Source of the DNA: Bacillus litorisediminis
GTDB taxonomy: Bacteria; Bacillota; Bacilli; Bacillales; JC228
Reading direction: 5' to 3'
Length of the DNA stretch: 64,000 bases
Assembly (NCBI RefSeq): GCF_022808645.1
Contig: NZ_JAKZKT010000012.1
Span: 43,824 to 107,823 of the forward strand
Positions 52,109 to 61,435 of this stretch are shown in pieces (position 1 is the stretch's first letter; the number at the start of each line of letters is the position of its first letter). The notes under the pieces are model-generated. The model was not told the DNA's origin. It saw nothing but the letters and a program-made list of their open reading frames with translations, and searched no databases. The position numbers and the translations under genes were made by a program.

Positions 52109-52141
52109 TAGCGAATATAGAATGCTATTCTATATTCGCTA
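52109..52141. repeat. Perfect 15-base hairpin after the creatininase gene
   Basis: TAGCGAATATAGAAT is followed by the loop GCT and the exact reverse complement. There is no T run on the plus strand, so it is not a classic terminator, although it may still end transcription or protect the 3' end. Confidence 0.6.
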
Positions 52142-52295
52142 TATTTGATTTATTTGGAGTTTTATTGATTTAATAAATTTTATAAACAATCTTTCAGAGT
52201 GTATTTTATGCTAAATATACTTATGAAGTAGAATAAAAAGTAACAAAGCATGTTCAAGTTTTGGGTCATATACCTAATTAAGGGAGTGTTTAACT

Positions 52296-53048
52296 ATGTC
52301 AGAGCGTTGGGATATCTATTTTGGCTATATGGAAGATAAAATTGCTTCAGTCTTACTAGATATGGATGTTTGGCAGGAGATTGATACAGAAGAATATAAT
52401 CATGGATTTGCAGTAAGAATCAAATTAAAAAATCCAAACGAGGATGGTTTCCCAATAGATGAGGAAGCGGACCGGCTAAATATTCTGGAAGATACGTTCA
52501 ATGACTTTGTACAATCAAAAAATTTTATCAACGTTGGGAGAATAACTTCTGATGGAGTAAGAGAGGTTATTTTTTATTCAAATCAGGAGCAAAAACATGT
52601 ATTAATAGAAGCTGCTGACCGTTTTATTAAGCCAGCCCATTATAATTTTGAAATATTTGATATACAAGAGGATGAAACCTGGGAGTTTTATTTTGATTTC
52701 TTATACCCGAATAAGTATCAGCAGCAGCATATGGGGAATCGCCAAGTTGTTGATTCTTTAGAACAATCAGGGGATTCGTTAGAAGTTCCAAGAAAAGTTG
52801 AACATTCGATCTTTTTTGCAGATGAAAAAATGATGAATCGTTTTATTAAGGCAATCAAAAAGGAAGGTTTCACAATTGAAGATCAATCAAACGAGATGGA
52901 AGAGGAGGAGCATTATGCTGTTTGTATTTCTAGGGAAGATAAGGTTGATCTTCATTCTATTAATAATGTCACGGATCTATTAATTGAGGTTGCTGAAAAT
53001 TTCGAAGGAGAATATGACGGATGGGAGACTTTTGTAATACAATCGTGA
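52296..53048 (+). CDS. DUF695 / RraB-like two-domain protein
   Basis: The 250-residue soluble acidic protein has an N-terminal DUF695-type domain (about residues 1-125, beginning S-E-R-W-D-I-Y-F-G-Y) and a C-terminal RraB-like (ribonuclease E inhibitor) domain (about residues 145-250, with V-E-H-S-I-F-F-A-D and A-V-C-I-S-R-E). Proteins of this layout are common in Bacillus, but no RNase E exists there, so the role is unknown. AAGGGAG precedes the ATG, and a terminator follows. Confidence 0.78.
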   Translation: MSERWDIYFGYMEDKIASVLLDMDVWQEIDTEEYNHGFAVRIKLKNPNEDGFPIDEEADRLNILEDTFNDFVQSKNFINVGRITSDGVREVIFYSNQEQKHVLIEAADRFIKPAHYNFEIFDIQEDETWEFYFDFLYPNKYQQQHMGNRQVVDSLEQSGDSLEVPRKVEHSIFFADEKMMNRFIKAIKKEGFTIEDQSNEMEEEEHYAVCISREDKVDLHSINNVTDLLIEVAENFEGEYDGWETFVIQS

Positions 53049-53088
53049 GAGAAGTATTTTTTGAATAGAGCGATATGAACTATTAATG

Positions 53089-53119
53089 AAGCGTTACTAC
53101 TCTTTGTAGGACGCTTTTT
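53089..53119 (+). terminator. Terminator of the DUF695 gene
   Basis: AAGCGT pairs with ACGCTT, with an inner CTAC/GTAG stem, followed by TTT. Confidence 0.7.
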
Positions 53120-53232
53120 ATATAGAAAGGATGATAGCATTACTGGAAAAAAAGACCTTGTTTATCGTAATTTAGTATTATAGTATGGTAGAGTATTTGT
53201 AATTTTCTGCTATCTGGAAAAGGAGAACATAT

Positions 53233-54111
53233 ATGAAACTGATAAAAAGTTCATTGATACATATAGTAAGTGTCGCAATTTTATTAGTTATAGCTGCTTT
53301 TCCGCTTGCAGTTTTTAATATGGGGGACAGAGTTGAGATTCAATTCCATGTGATACTGGTAGAAATCAGGCAATTCTTTAGCGGGTTATTTACAGGCAGC
53401 TCCTATTATTATGAGTTAGGTGATCGGACTAGATCTTTATTCACGGATCTATCTCGTTACATTAATTCATCTTTTTTCTATTTATTCTGGTCAAGTTTGA
53501 TCGTACTAGTTTTGTCTTTTATCTTTGGCATTTATTTTTGGAAAAAGAGCGATAAGGTATTGAATAACTTTTTGGGTTTTTTGGGGATGATTCCAGACTT
53601 TATTCTGATCACGATTCTTCAATTTTCAGTTGCCTTTATTTATCAGAAGACGGGTGTGAAATTGGCAAAAGTGGCCTCCTCTAGTACAGAAGACCCAGCA
53701 ATTCTGTTACCTCTTTTCACATTGGTCTTAATCCCGCTTCTTTATACTGTGAGGACATTAAATGAAAGAACTCAAGATGTATTGCGGGAAGATTATATCC
53801 TTACAGCCATTTCAAAAGGAATTAAGAAAAGAAAGATTTACCTTTATCATGTCACATCCAATGTTACTCCTTTTCTAAAAGCAGACCTCCATAAGATTCT
53901 TGCAATCATGATAAGTAATCTATTTATTGTTGAGTACCTCTTTAATACCGGTGGAATTACAGCCTTGCTATTTCAGCATCAGATGAAATTTGGATATCAG
54001 TATAATTTAGTAATCTTTTGTTTTTTTGCCTTATTCCTATTGTATGTAATCCTGTTCTTTTATCTGAAAATGTTGATTCTCCTCGTAGAAAGGATTCTTC
54101 GTCATGACTAA
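53233..54111 (+). CDS. Peptide-type ABC transporter permease (DppB-like)
   Basis: The 292-residue membrane protein has about six helices and the binding-protein-dependent permease signature near residue 186, with R-E-D-Y-I-L-T-A-I-S-K-G-I-K-K-R-K-I, the EAA loop that contacts the ATPase. The long extracellular segment after helix 1 (residues about 30-75) and overall fold fit DppB/OppB-type subunits, but the sequence is diverged from the textbook family. AAAAGGAGA lies upstream. No ATPase or binding protein gene is nearby, so it must share one from elsewhere or belong to an incomplete locus. Confidence 0.78.
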   Translation: MKLIKSSLIHIVSVAILLVIAAFPLAVFNMGDRVEIQFHVILVEIRQFFSGLFTGSSYYYELGDRTRSLFTDLSRYINSSFFYLFWSSLIVLVLSFIFGIYFWKKSDKVLNNFLGFLGMIPDFILITILQFSVAFIYQKTGVKLAKVASSSTEDPAILLPLFTLVLIPLLYTVRTLNERTQDVLREDYILTAISKGIKKRKIYLYHVTSNVTPFLKADLHKILAIMISNLFIVEYLFNTGGITALLFQHQMKFGYQYNLVIFCFFALFLLYVILFFYLKMLILLVERILRHD

Positions 54112-55021
54112 GTCCATTAACTATAAGCTTATAATCGGAATGCTTTTACTTAGTTTTTTTATATTTATTGCTATCTTTGGTCCAGCAATTGCACCTTATG
54201 ATGAAGATTACAAACAACAAATATTCTATAGCCTTCAGAATGGGGGAGAGATAATAGGGCCGCCGTCACCTCCATCGCAGGACTTCTGGCTGGGAACAGA
54301 TAAATATGGGTATGACATTCTAACTAAACTATTATATGGTGCGAAATATACCGTCTTTACAACCATAATTGTCGCTTTATTAAGAACAGTAATCGGAACC
54401 ATACTTGGAATTATCATGGGATTATCGTTGAAAAATGCGGAAGTAAAAAATAACCGCATTCCAATCTTGAGCAGTATACCGACGTTCATTATTATTTACT
54501 TCGTCATGGTTGGTATTAATATTGAGCCAGTACTCTCCATCCTTTCTTTAATATTGATTCAAGGTGCACTTATGACAATTCTTGGAATTTCAGGCGTTTA
54601 CAATGTCGTCTATGCCAAAACGGTTGAAACAAAAAATAGTTTATTTGTTATGGCCTCTCAAACATTAGGCGGATCCAGAATCCATATTATGAAAAAGCAT
54701 ATTGTCCCGATTCTAAAAGGAAATCTTTTAATCCTTTTTGTAAACGAAACCATTCAAGTTTTACATTTGATAGGTCAATTAGCAATCTTTAATTTATTTC
54801 TAGGAGGGACCAGCTTCCCGCTAATGGCGACAAAATACACATCCATGACAAATGAATGGTCTGGCTTGCTAGGTGAATCAAAAGACTTTTTATACTATGC
54901 TCAATGGATTCTGCTATGTCCTTTAGCTGTTTATTTACTTTTTTTGTTTACATTTTATTTAATTTCTCTTGGGTTGAAGCAAAGACATCATGAACAAATT
55001 GCAAAGACACGGTATTTGTAA
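54104..55021 (+). CDS. Peptide-type ABC transporter permease (DppC-like)
   Basis: The 305-residue partner permease overlaps the previous gene by 8 bases (ATG at 54104) and has AAAGGA before its start. It has the DppC features: an N-terminal helix, F-G-P-A-I-A-P-Y-D, then F-W-L-G-T-D-K-Y-G-Y-D-I-L near residue 64, and later V-M-A-S-Q-T-L-G-G-S-R-I-H-I-M, the EAA loop. The F-W-L-G-T-D-x-x-G-x-D-I-L motif firmly marks OppC/DppC-type proteins. It forms the second half of the translocation channel. Confidence 0.82.
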   Translation: MTKSINYKLIIGMLLLSFFIFIAIFGPAIAPYDEDYKQQIFYSLQNGGEIIGPPSPPSQDFWLGTDKYGYDILTKLLYGAKYTVFTTIIVALLRTVIGTILGIIMGLSLKNAEVKNNRIPILSSIPTFIIIYFVMVGINIEPVLSILSLILIQGALMTILGISGVYNVVYAKTVETKNSLFVMASQTLGGSRIHIMKKHIVPILKGNLLILFVNETIQVLHLIGQLAIFNLFLGGTSFPLMATKYTSMTNEWSGLLGESKDFLYYAQWILLCPLAVYLLFLFTFYLISLGLKQRHHEQIAKTRYL

Positions 55022-55053
55022 TAGCGTGAAATCTTGTATTTAGATCCTGGTAT

Positions 55054-55842
55054 TTAGAGTAATGTTCCTTTATACACTGTATAAGCTTTACCCGTTATAT
55101 ATATTAAATCTTTTTTTTGCTCTAGGTAGAGTTCACCGCCTCTTCCAGATGCTTGAAACGCATGTAGTTTATTTTTCCCTAGCCTTTTACTCCAGTATGG
55201 CGTAAGACCGCAATGAGCAGACCCTGTTACAAAATCTTCGTCTATTCCAATAGACGGAGCAAAATATCGTGAAATAAAGTCATACTCGTCTGATAAACTT
55301 GTTACAACTACTCCGGTAACAGAAAGGTTAGAGATTAAATCAAAGTCGGGCTTTAAACTTTTTAATATTTCCTCGTTGTCCAGTTCTACTATATAACGAT
55401 CTTTGTTTTGTTCTACATTTTTTGTGGGTACTGGCAATGCTTGCTTAAGCAGACTAGGGACATCATCTGCTGGCTCAGGTGAATCTGAGGGGAAAGCCAT
55501 CTGTATTCCTTCATTCCTATAGTTTATTTTTAAATTGCCAGCTTTGGTATCAAAGTAAATGGGAGTATCTTTTGCAATATCATTTTCTTCCCATAAGACA
55601 TGCGCAGCAGCCATAGTACCGTGTCCGCATAAACTTATTTCTTGTGAAGGGGTAAACCATTTTAGTGCAAATCTTTTGTCTTGAGTGTTTATAAGAAAAG
55701 CAGTGATTGGCAGATTTAGCTCTTTAGCTACTTGCTGCATCCAAAAATCTGATTTTGGTTTACTCAATTTAACGACATAGGCTGGATTGCCTGAAGTTAA
55801 GTCCGTTGCAAAAGCATTTACCCGATATAGATTAGGTTTCAT
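55054..55842 (-). CDS. PhzF-family isomerase-like protein
   Basis: The 262-residue PhzF/diaminopimelate-epimerase-fold protein has N-A-F-A-T-D-L-T-S-G-N-P-A near the N-terminus, the loop E-I-S-L-C-G-H-G-T-M-A-A near residue 68 and D-E-D-F-V-T-G-S-A-H-C-G near residue 200, all at the usual positions. PhzF itself isomerises dihydrohydroxyanthranilate, but most relatives are of unknown substrate. AAAGGAATGATG precedes the ATG. It is unlinked to other phenazine genes. Confidence 0.88.
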   Translation of the reverse strand: MKPNLYRVNAFATDLTSGNPAYVVKLSKPKSDFWMQQVAKELNLPITAFLINTQDKRFALKWFTPSQEISLCGHGTMAAAHVLWEENDIAKDTPIYFDTKAGNLKINYRNEGIQMAFPSDSPEPADDVPSLLKQALPVPTKNVEQNKDRYIVELDNEEILKSLKPDFDLISNLSVTGVVVTSLSDEYDFISRYFAPSIGIDEDFVTGSAHCGLTPYWSKRLGKNKLHAFQASGRGGELYLEQKKDLIYITGKAYTVYKGTLL

Positions 55843-55939
55843 TGCGCATCATTCCTTTTGTCTTAATAAACACATATTGACGGAGGTAATGCATAATTCT
55901 ATTGACTTTCTTTAATCCAATATTCAAGGTATTAAAATA

Positions 55940-57190
55940 TTATGAAACTTTAATACTTTCATTTAAATCAACGTTTGTAAAGACTGACTGATATTTCCGA
56001 TGTTTCATAAGAATGAGTAGGCTGACGATTGAGATAACGTTTACAAGTGACAGTAAAATGATAATAGATCGTAGTGGAAAAATATCTGCTGCAAGACCAA
56101 CGCTTATGACTAAAAGGATCTGCCCGGCACTTTGGATGAGTCCATAGAAGCTTGTAACTCGTCCCATAATTTCAATAGGTACATGATATTGATAAAATGT
56201 GTTGTATCCTGTGTTAGAAAAGGAATTAAAAAAGCCAAGAATCACGAATCCTATTGCAATCATATTGAATGATGTACTAAAAGCATATAGCAGGTAACCG
56301 AATGAAACCATAAGAAGTCCGCCGCCAAAAAGCATGCGGATTGAAAGTTTTTTTGAAAAAGCAGAAACGGTGAAGGATCCCAGGATCGATCCAATACCCG
56401 TAATACTAATAAGTAAGCTATAGTCTAGTTCCGAAAGACCAACAACACTTTGAGTGAAAACAACTTCTTGTGTATCCATAGCAAAGGTTGTAAAAAGGGT
56501 TCCTAAATATAATCCAAGTATCAGCATAAACACAGGCGTTTTTTTGCCAAAAGCCATCACGGTTCTTGCATCTTCTTGAATGGCAGAAAAAGATAAAGGA
56601 TTCTTAAACGATGATTTGCTCTTTTGCAGATTTGGCAGAAATAAAAACAAAATCGCAGAAATCAAAAAGGAACCGGCATTTATAAAGATTGCCAAATGTA
56701 CAGAACCCATGACAAACAATACACCAGCGATTGCTGGGCCCAATATAAATGCTCCAGAGCTTGTTAAAGAGTAAAAAGCATTAAATTGTTTCCTCTGATA
56801 AGCGGGAACAAGCTCTGTAATATAAGTAATGGAAGCAGGAGAAAAAAATGCTTTAGCCATACTGACTAACGCAAGGATTATGTAAATTCCAAAAACCTCA
56901 GGTATGAAAGGAACTAACGCAATTAAAAATGCTCGAATCAAATCCGTCCATATCATTAACATCCTTCGATTAGTACGGTCTATAATACTTCCAGCCCAAA
57001 ATCTTGTAAAAATAGAAGCAAGTGGTCCCACGATCCACAATCCAGCTACAGCGGCCGCAGAACCAGTCATTTGAAAAACCAATAAATTAAGAGCAACTAA
57101 AAAGATAAAATCTCCTAACCCTGATATTCCAGCAGCCCCTATTAATAACAGCGGAGAACGCCATCTGCGCCATTTTTCTTCTATTTTCAT
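55940..57190 (-). CDS. MFS efflux transporter (macrolide/enterobactin-exporter type)
   Basis: The 416-residue protein has twelve predicted membrane helices. The loop between helices 2 and 3, G-S-I-I-D-R-T-N-R-R-M-L-M-I, is a G-x-x-x-D-R-x-x-R-R motif A of the Major Facilitator family. The overall pattern and the helix 4-5 region F-S-P-A-S-I-T-Y-I-T-E-L-V-P resemble the EntS/MefA-like exporter group. AGAGGGGGAG precedes the ATG. It follows the MMPL exporter gene in the same direction. Both may be efflux genes, but separate terminators suggest independent units. Confidence 0.85.
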   Translation of the reverse strand: MKIEEKWRRWRSPLLLIGAAGISGLGDFIFLVALNLLVFQMTGSAAAVAGLWIVGPLASIFTRFWAGSIIDRTNRRMLMIWTDLIRAFLIALVPFIPEVFGIYIILALVSMAKAFFSPASITYITELVPAYQRKQFNAFYSLTSSGAFILGPAIAGVLFVMGSVHLAIFINAGSFLISAILFLFLPNLQKSKSSFKNPLSFSAIQEDARTVMAFGKKTPVFMLILGLYLGTLFTTFAMDTQEVVFTQSVVGLSELDYSLLISITGIGSILGSFTVSAFSKKLSIRMLFGGGLLMVSFGYLLYAFSTSFNMIAIGFVILGFFNSFSNTGYNTFYQYHVPIEIMGRVTSFYGLIQSAGQILLVISVGLAADIFPLRSIIILLSLVNVISIVSLLILMKHRKYQSVFTNVDLNESIKVS

Positions 57191-57283
57191 GAAAACTCCC
57201 CCTCTAGTACTTTTTCTATTAAAATGCTAAGTTCCTTTATCGATAAATGAACATTGTGTGAATATAAGAATAAAAGTGGCAAC

Positions 57284-57328
57284 TAAAAAAATCAGGTTTG
57301 AAAAAAAATCCATCAAACCTGATTTTTA
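57284..57328 (-). terminator. Terminator of the MMPL gene
   Basis: On the minus strand AAAAATCAGGTTTG pairs with CAAACCTGATTTTT, followed by TTAG, between the MMPL stop and the MFS gene. Confidence 0.9.
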
Positions 57329-57348
57329 AATTGCATAGAGCCATGTTC

Positions 57349-59550
57349 CTACTTTCCGAACAGCCACCTTGGTGCCCACCAGTTGGCATGTCCTAACATC
57401 TTCATCAAAGCAGGGACGACAATGATTCTGATGATGGTTGCATCAATAAATACCGCGCAAAATAGCCCCACTCCAAGTGCTTTCGTAATTTCAATATTGG
57501 TAAAGATAAAGGATCCGACTACAGCCATCAGGATTAAAGCCGCACTGCTGATAAGTCCGCCCGTTTTTTGAAGCCCCTCAGCTGTACTCTTGTCATTGTC
57601 TCCTGTTTTTTCATATTCCTCCATAATCCTTGAAATGAGAAACACTTCATAATCCATTGATATCCCAAACACAATACTGAAAATCGTAACGGGCATGACG
57701 AGGTTGACATAGCCAGTTGACGTAATTTGCAGCGCTTCGGCAAACCATCCATTTTGAAAAACGATAACAACAATTCCGAGGCTTGCCCCCAGGCTGAGAA
57801 CATTCATTAAAACAGCTTTTAAAGGGATCAATACTGATTTAAAGGCAAAAAGCAAAATCAAGTAGGTCACTGTCATAATAAAGAAAATTAATGAAGGAAG
57901 CCCCTCATAAATTCTGCTCAACATATCAACACGCAAAGCGCTATGTCCCGTTACAAATGACTCTAAGGGTGCTGAATTTACATTACGAAGCTGATTGACC
58001 AAATCAGAAGCTTCAGTACTGTCTGGATCATAAGACGGAATAGCGGTTAAAAGAGCATATTCGCCACGAAAGAGGTTCCTGCTTTCCAAATTTTCTCTTG
58101 TTGTTTCATCAGTTTGCAGAAGACCTGCAATCACTTCAGGTGATTGATTCTCGAATGTATCTAAAAAGCTTCTTACTTCTTCAACACCTTTTATTTTCGA
58201 AATACTCTCTTCATAATTTTTTATTGCCTCGATAGAATCTTCTTCTGCTGCTGGTTCAGGGGATCTTACCACAATATAAATCGGACTTGCTTCCCTGTCA
58301 TCATAGTGTTGATCGAACAAGTCAGAGCCCATTCTTGATTCATAAGAGGGAGGAAGTACTTCGGCTGTAGGGACACCAAGCTTCATGTTAGCAACTGGAG
58401 TCATTAGCAAGATCAGCAACAGACTAATGAACAATGTCAAAAAAGCGGGGCGCTTCATCACTCCAAAGGCAATTCGTTTCCATAAAGTTGAATTTCCCAG
58501 CTTTTTCTGAAAAGCGGGGAACACTTGTAAACGATTAATGGCTTGTCCAAATATTCCAAGCAATGCGGGCAATAGTGTGCTTGATACTAAAACCGACATC
58601 AATACAATTAAGACTCCCCCAAGACAGAGAGAATACATAATCGGAAGCCTGATAAAAAGCATGCCAAACATTCCAATCAATACGGCAAAACCTGAAAAAA
58701 AGACAGAATGTCCAGCTTTTTCCATTGTCCTCGCCAATGCAGTTTCTACAGAGCGATGTTGTTTTAATTCTTCACGGAAACGGCTGACAACAAATAGTGC
58801 GTAGTCAATCCCTAAGGCAAGTCCGAGCATCATTACTATATTGGGAAGAAAGTTGGATACGTCATAATAGTGAGATATGAAATAAGTGGTTCCAAGCGTG
58901 ACTGATACACTGACCATTCCAACAATTACCGGCAGGAAGGCTGCAACCAACGTTCCGAAAATGATTAGCAGAACGAGCAAGGCAATCGGAATTCCTATTA
59001 TTTCTGCCTTCACCAAGTCGTGCTTCGTTGCCTGCTGTATTTCATATAAGGTGGCTGTGCCACCATCAATAAACAACTTCATACCATTTGGAGCTGTAAT
59101 CATTTTTCTCAGTTCTGGATAAGCTTCAAGGGACTCCTGATTATTTAAATTCATTTTGACAATAACAGATTGGATTCCTTTATTTTGAGTTATTCGCTGT
59201 GTAGGGTTAATTTGTATAGCCGTTACGTAAGGAAGGTCTTTTAGATTTTGAAGGGACTCTATGATTCTTTCGGTTTGTGATTCATCTGTCAGATCAAGAT
59301 GATTACTTGTGTATACCAGATTTAGTGTAGAGGGTGACATCCCAAGCTTTTCCTCAAGTGTTTCAAAGCCTAAGTCTGATTCGCTTTGTTCTGGTGTAAA
59401 CCCGCTTTCCTTCAGCATTTCAGGAAGCCTTTGGGCAAAAATCGAGGTAAAGATGAACAGCACTGCCCAAGATGAAGTTATAATCCAGCGGTAACGATAC
59501 GTCAGCCTCCCCAAATTCGAAAAAAATACTCTCCCACCTCTATTTTTCAT
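57349..59550 (-). CDS. MMPL-family RND exporter (YdfJ-like)
   Basis: This is a membrane protein of about 733 residues with twelve helices in the RND/MMPL pattern: one helix, a large external domain (about residues 45-175), five helices, a second external domain (about 380-540), then six helices. The proton-relay motif G-I-D-Y-A-L-F-V-V-S-R-F-R-E-E in the first half and G-I-S-M-D-Y-E-V-F-L-I-S-R-I-M-E-E in the second are diagnostic of MMPL proteins. ATG 59550 is preceded by GAGGTGAGGAG; the ATG at 59577 has no such site. The likely role is export of lipids or hydrophobic compounds. The B. subtilis relative is YdfJ. Confidence 0.9.
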   Translation of the reverse strand: MKNRGGRVFFSNLGRLTYRYRWIITSSWAVLFIFTSIFAQRLPEMLKESGFTPEQSESDLGFETLEEKLGMSPSTLNLVYTSNHLDLTDESQTERIIESLQNLKDLPYVTAIQINPTQRITQNKGIQSVIVKMNLNNQESLEAYPELRKMITAPNGMKLFIDGGTATLYEIQQATKHDLVKAEIIGIPIALLVLLIIFGTLVAAFLPVIVGMVSVSVTLGTTYFISHYYDVSNFLPNIVMMLGLALGIDYALFVVSRFREELKQHRSVETALARTMEKAGHSVFFSGFAVLIGMFGMLFIRLPIMYSLCLGGVLIVLMSVLVSSTLLPALLGIFGQAINRLQVFPAFQKKLGNSTLWKRIAFGVMKRPAFLTLFISLLLILLMTPVANMKLGVPTAEVLPPSYESRMGSDLFDQHYDDREASPIYIVVRSPEPAAEEDSIEAIKNYEESISKIKGVEEVRSFLDTFENQSPEVIAGLLQTDETTRENLESRNLFRGEYALLTAIPSYDPDSTEASDLVNQLRNVNSAPLESFVTGHSALRVDMLSRIYEGLPSLIFFIMTVTYLILLFAFKSVLIPLKAVLMNVLSLGASLGIVVIVFQNGWFAEALQITSTGYVNLVMPVTIFSIVFGISMDYEVFLISRIMEEYEKTGDNDKSTAEGLQKTGGLISSAALILMAVVGSFIFTNIEITKALGVGLFCAVFIDATIIRIIVVPALMKMLGHANWWAPRWLFGK

Positions 59551-59711
59551 CTCCTCACCTCTGTTTCGAGCGTCCATTAAGAAATATCATTTACAGAAGC
59601 ATCAAATTTTATAATGCCTGCTGGTCGTGATTATAGACTTTAAAAAACAGGTATTTTTTGCAAATATTTACAAACAATACCCTTGAAACAAAATTACACA
59701 GGAGGATTTAG

Positions 59712-60689
59712 ATGAAGAAGCTGTTTAAAAACATAATGTATGCTTCAGTACTTATATTAGCTTTTTCCGGAAGTGCCTTTGCCCAGCCACCACAGGAAGA
59801 AATTAACCAACTGTTGGCAGAGCTAGGATGGGATATAGAGGATTTAACTTCATATCTTGCGTATTACGAGTTGTCGCTTGCAGATTTTGAAACGGTAGAA
59901 GAATTGCGGATGGCGCTTGGCACCCCTATTACACCAGAAAATTTGAATGAATTGCTAATAACTCATGATATGTCAAGAGAAGATCTTGATACGCTGCTAG
60001 CTGGATTTGGTGAGTCAGTGGAAGAGGATTACGTGTTTATCGAAGACCTAGAAATAGCAATTGACTTCTATCGGAATCATGATAGCCTGATGAAAGAATT
60101 CGAAAATTTCCTTACTGCCATTGGAGTGACAGAAGAAGAGGCAGACAACCTATTCAATCATTTTATGGCTTTGGATCAGTTAAACCTTGAATCGCAAATG
60201 GAGGAAGTGGGAGCGAGGCTAGAATCTCTCATGATGTCGGTTGATCCTGAGGCAGGAATAACAGATGCACAAAAAATGGAGTTAATTTCGATTTGGGACC
60301 AAATTATGGGTTCTGCCCAGTTAATTCCAAGGTTTTTCCTAGTTAATGGAGCTGGTAACAGGACCCCTATTTCATTTGGGGATCTGGCTAACATGGAGAA
60401 TCTTCCTTCCGATGCTTTATTGGTTGAACTTTTTAATACACAGGGAATAGAAATACTTGATTTGCAAGTTTCAGCCGAAATGCTCGGAAGTGAGTTTGCG
60501 ATTAATGCCGGTGAAAAAATGACGGATATCGCAGATCTTGCCGGAGAATTGACTGAGCTAAATCATCAAAAGCTCCCAGATACCGCATCACCTTATATTA
60601 CAAATATGCTAATAGGAATTGTTGCTGTAATGGGTGGTATAGGGATGTTGTTTTACAATAAGAGAAGGCGGGTTACAAGAAAAGTATGA
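59712..60689 (+). CDS. Acidic sortase-anchored surface protein (LPDTA motif)
   Basis: The 325-residue protein has a signal peptide ending S-A-F-A-Q at about residue 25, then a strongly acidic helical region (residues about 28-190) with repeated E-E-x-L-x-x-x-L-type helices, and a C-terminal sorting signal: L-P-D-T-A at residues 288-292, a hydrophobic helix I-G-I-V-A-V-M-G-G-I-G-M-L-F-Y and the tail K-R-R-R. The LPDTA form fits class D (BaSrtC-like) sortases. It matches my memory of the processed acidic surface protein family. Its stop overlaps the sortase start, so substrate and enzyme are made together. ACAGGAGG lies before the ATG. Confidence 0.87.
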   Translation: MKKLFKNIMYASVLILAFSGSAFAQPPQEEINQLLAELGWDIEDLTSYLAYYELSLADFETVEELRMALGTPITPENLNELLITHDMSREDLDTLLAGFGESVEEDYVFIEDLEIAIDFYRNHDSLMKEFENFLTAIGVTEEEADNLFNHFMALDQLNLESQMEEVGARLESLMMSVDPEAGITDAQKMELISIWDQIMGSAQLIPRFFLVNGAGNRTPISFGDLANMENLPSDALLVELFNTQGIEILDLQVSAEMLGSEFAINAGEKMTDIADLAGELTELNHQKLPDTASPYITNMLIGIVAVMGGIGMLFYNKRRRVTRKV

Positions 60690-61297
60690 TAAAAATTTGT
60701 AAGGGGCTTTTACCAAAGTTACTTATAGTAATTGGTATGGTTTTCTTCGGATGGAATACACTTGCTTATTACGAAGGATATCGTTCTTCTTCACAGCTAG
60801 AAGTGTCATATCAGGAATTTCAAAAAGAGATGCCAGTCGTAGCAACTTCATCCCGAGTTATTGAAAAGAAAAAGCTGTATCACGACATACCGAGAACAGG
60901 TGAAATAATCGGTGAATTGTCTATTCCAAAACTAAATAAGACTTTTCCGGTATACCAGGGAACTGGAAAAGACATTTTAAAAAAGGGAGCAGGGCATGTA
61001 GAAGGGAGCGCTCTGCCAGGAGAACTAAACAACTGCGTGATTTCCGGACACCGGGATACGATTTTTAGGGGCCTCAAAGACATTGAGAAAGGGGATCGCC
61101 TGATTGTCTCGACAAAAGCAGGAACCTTCCTTTATAAAGTGAAAAAAATAAAGATTGTCGATGCCGATGACCGGACCGTCCTTACTCCAAAGCCAAGGGC
61201 TACCCTGACTCTTACCACTTGCTATCCATTTTATTATGTAGGAAATGCTCCCCAGAGATATATTGTTACATCGGAATTAATCCCGCCAAAGTACTGA
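60686..61297 (+). CDS. Class D sortase
   Basis: The 203-residue transpeptidase has one N-terminal transmembrane helix (residues about 9-25) and a sortase beta-barrel. The catalytic His122 is in I-S-G-H-R-D-T, Cys179 in T-L-T-T-C-Y-P-F, and the arginine in the last motif Q-R-Y. I-G-E-L-S-I-P-K-L and V-Y-Q-G-T are typical of class D. It starts at ATG within the ATGA overlap with the surface protein and probably anchors that protein's LPDTA motif to the cell wall or spore peptidoglycan. A strong terminator follows. Confidence 0.93.
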   Translation: MIKICKGLLPKLLIVIGMVFFGWNTLAYYEGYRSSSQLEVSYQEFQKEMPVVATSSRVIEKKKLYHDIPRTGEIIGELSIPKLNKTFPVYQGTGKDILKKGAGHVEGSALPGELNNCVISGHRDTIFRGLKDIEKGDRLIVSTKAGTFLYKVKKIKIVDADDRTVLTPKPRATLTLTTCYPFYYVGNAPQRYIVTSELIPPKY

Positions 61298-61300
61298 AAT

Positions 61301-61335
61301 AAACAGGCCACGTAAAAGGCCTGTTTATTTATTTT
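61301..61335 (+). terminator. Terminator of the sortase operon
   Basis: AAACAGGCC pairs with GGCCTGTTT around ACGTAAAA, followed by ATTTATTTT. Confidence 0.9.
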
Positions 61336-61435
61336 GCCTGAATAAACTCTTCATCATTTATTCCTATCAAATGAATAAAATATTCATAGTACATATTCAA
61401 TAATATTAATTTAAGCAAGAAGGGAGGAGGAGCGA

